Shown here in pieces: positions 12,930 to 13,690 of a stretch of 13,690 bases of DNA. The stretch covers positions 1,705 to 15,394 of the forward strand of contig DANA01000031.1 of NCBI GenBank assembly GCA_002508495.1. The letters run 5' to 3'. How positions within the stretch are numbered: the stretch's first letter is position 1; every line of letters starts with the position of its first letter. The translations under genes and the position numbers were made by a program. The DNA comes from Methanoregula sp. UBA276. Its GTDB lineage: Archaea; Halobacteriota; Methanomicrobia; Methanomicrobiales; Methanospirillaceae. The notes below the pieces were generated by a model. That model ran no database searches and was not told where the DNA came from. It worked only from the letters and a program-made list of their open reading frames with translations.

Positions 12930-13690
12930 TTATTCAATAACAATCGCCGGCTTGAACGGCAGCGCTGTTGCAGCTTTCGCATGGCCGCTTCCCTCCGCTT
13001 CAGCGATGTGCACCGCCACGCCAAACTCTGCTTCAAGGAATCCCTTTGCCGCATCGAATACGGCCTTCTCGTTGATCGGCTCCTTTACCAGCGGAGCAAC
13101 AACGTGAGGCGGGAGCCGGTGGATGAGGGTTGTGATCTGCTTTGCCGCATCCGTTGCTGCCTTGCCACGCTTGCGCATCGATTCATCCTTCATGATCTCC
13201 TTCACCACGGTATTCTTGTCGCCTGCCGTGGCGATGGTTGTAAAGATGCTCTGCTTCCACGCGGGGGCAAGGACGATGGTGATGGCTTTTGGCTGCATCT
13301 GGATCAGCTTGAGGATCGACTCGATGTCTTCGACTGTACGGGCGAGCAGTTCTTCGGCAAGCTCCGCCTTCTCGTCCTTCTGTTGTTCAGTGGCAACCGG
13401 CCATGTGGCAAAGGAGACGAGCCCTTCCTCCCCGAGTTCCTTCCAGAGGTTCTCGGTTGTGAAGGGGATGAACGGGGCAAGGAGCCGGACCCATACCGAG
13501 CAGAGCGTATGAAGTTCGCGGCTGCCGGCCGCTTCCTTCCCGAGCCGGCGGCGGTACCATTTCAGGTCGCTCTCGATCCCAAAGTAGGATTCCTGCAGTG
13601 CCTGCCGGGTCTGGAAGCGATTCAGGGCATCGGTGGTCCGGGCAACGTGGGCCTGGAGCCGGCTCATGAGCCAGCGGTCGATCTCCTGCG
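12930..13690 (-). CDS. leuS: Leucyl-tRNA synthetase, C-terminal part (5' end outside window)
   Basis: The frame is open from the window edge for 252 complete codons to the TAA at 12930-12932. It starts within QEIDRWLMSRLQAHVARTTD, the beginning of the anticodon-binding helical domain of class I synthetases. It continues with ALQESYFGIESDLKWYRRRL and with LAPFIPFTTENLWKELG, the standard ending of that domain, and then a C-terminal alpha/beta extension (KAITIVLAPAWKQSIFTTIA). These features and the long extension fit the archaeal/eukaryotic form of LeuRS, which charges tRNA-Leu with leucine in the cytoplasm. The HIGH and KMSKS motifs and the editing domain lie outside the window. The last codons (TALPFKPAIVIE) are the sequence duplicated at 8574-8617. 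Confidence 0.92.
   Translation of the reverse strand, partial: QEIDRWLMSRLQAHVARTTDALNRFQTRQALQESYFGIESDLKWYRRRLGKEAAGSRELHTLCSVWVRLLAPFIPFTTENLWKELGEEGLVSFATWPVATEQQKDEKAELAEELLARTVEDIESILKLIQMQPKAITIVLAPAWKQSIFTTIATAGDKNTVVKEIMKDESMRKRGKAATDAAKQITTLIHRLPPHVVAPLVKEPINEKAVFDAAKGFLEAEFGVAVHIAEAEGSGHAKAATALPFKPAIVIE

Overview
The window is chromosomal DNA of a methanogenic archaeon, most likely of the order Methanomicrobiales (Methanoregula-like; the genus is a guess). The evidence is an archaeal-type leucyl-tRNA synthetase, two small families known mainly from methanogens (DUF473 and DUF5611), a PAC2/PbaB-like proteasome partner, TATA-type promoters, T-tract terminators, and large secreted proteins carrying the PGF-pre-PGF domain of methanogen cell-surface proteins. 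Coding DNA is GC-rich and the gaps are AT-rich.

Layout. 1-1486 is a housekeeping block: DUF473 (partial) and PAC2 are transcribed leftward as a tight pair, and DUF5611 diverges from them across a 34-bp gap. 1618-3117 (+) encodes a protein with seven zinc ribbons and a C-terminal PH-like domain. It converges, over a two-way terminator, on a secreted membrane-anchored beta-propeller gene (3199-4476, -). 4738-5589 (+) encodes a six-helix voltage-gated potassium channel with a Cys/His tail. 5686-8115 (-) and 8621-12664 (-) are two giant surface proteins, called A and B here. The window ends in the 3' part of leuS (12930-13690, -). About 60% of the window encodes secreted or membrane proteins.

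The most interesting part is 5.6-13.0 kb. Proteins A and B share an upstream regulatory region (TATA box plus a CTGAATT(A)CAG element at the same spacing), a similar signal peptide and a homologous C-terminal anchor module ending in an RRWWxRRQNPALFxxYD tail. Their central parts are unrelated: A has a right-handed beta-helix with nine stacked cysteines, then Ig-like and PKD domains; B has fourteen FG-GAP_2 repeats, enough for two seven-bladed propellers. This looks like one display chassis with two passengers.

Gene B is also bracketed by two copies of the leuS 3' end: the genuine one at 12930-12973 and a 44-bp copy at 8574-8617 (39/44 identical) directly behind gene B. That suggests gene B arrived as a roughly 4.3-kb unit inserted at, or duplicated with, the end of leuS.

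No tRNA, rRNA, CRISPR array, transposase or integrase was seen. The many long open frames opposite the repeat-rich genes are treated as shadows.
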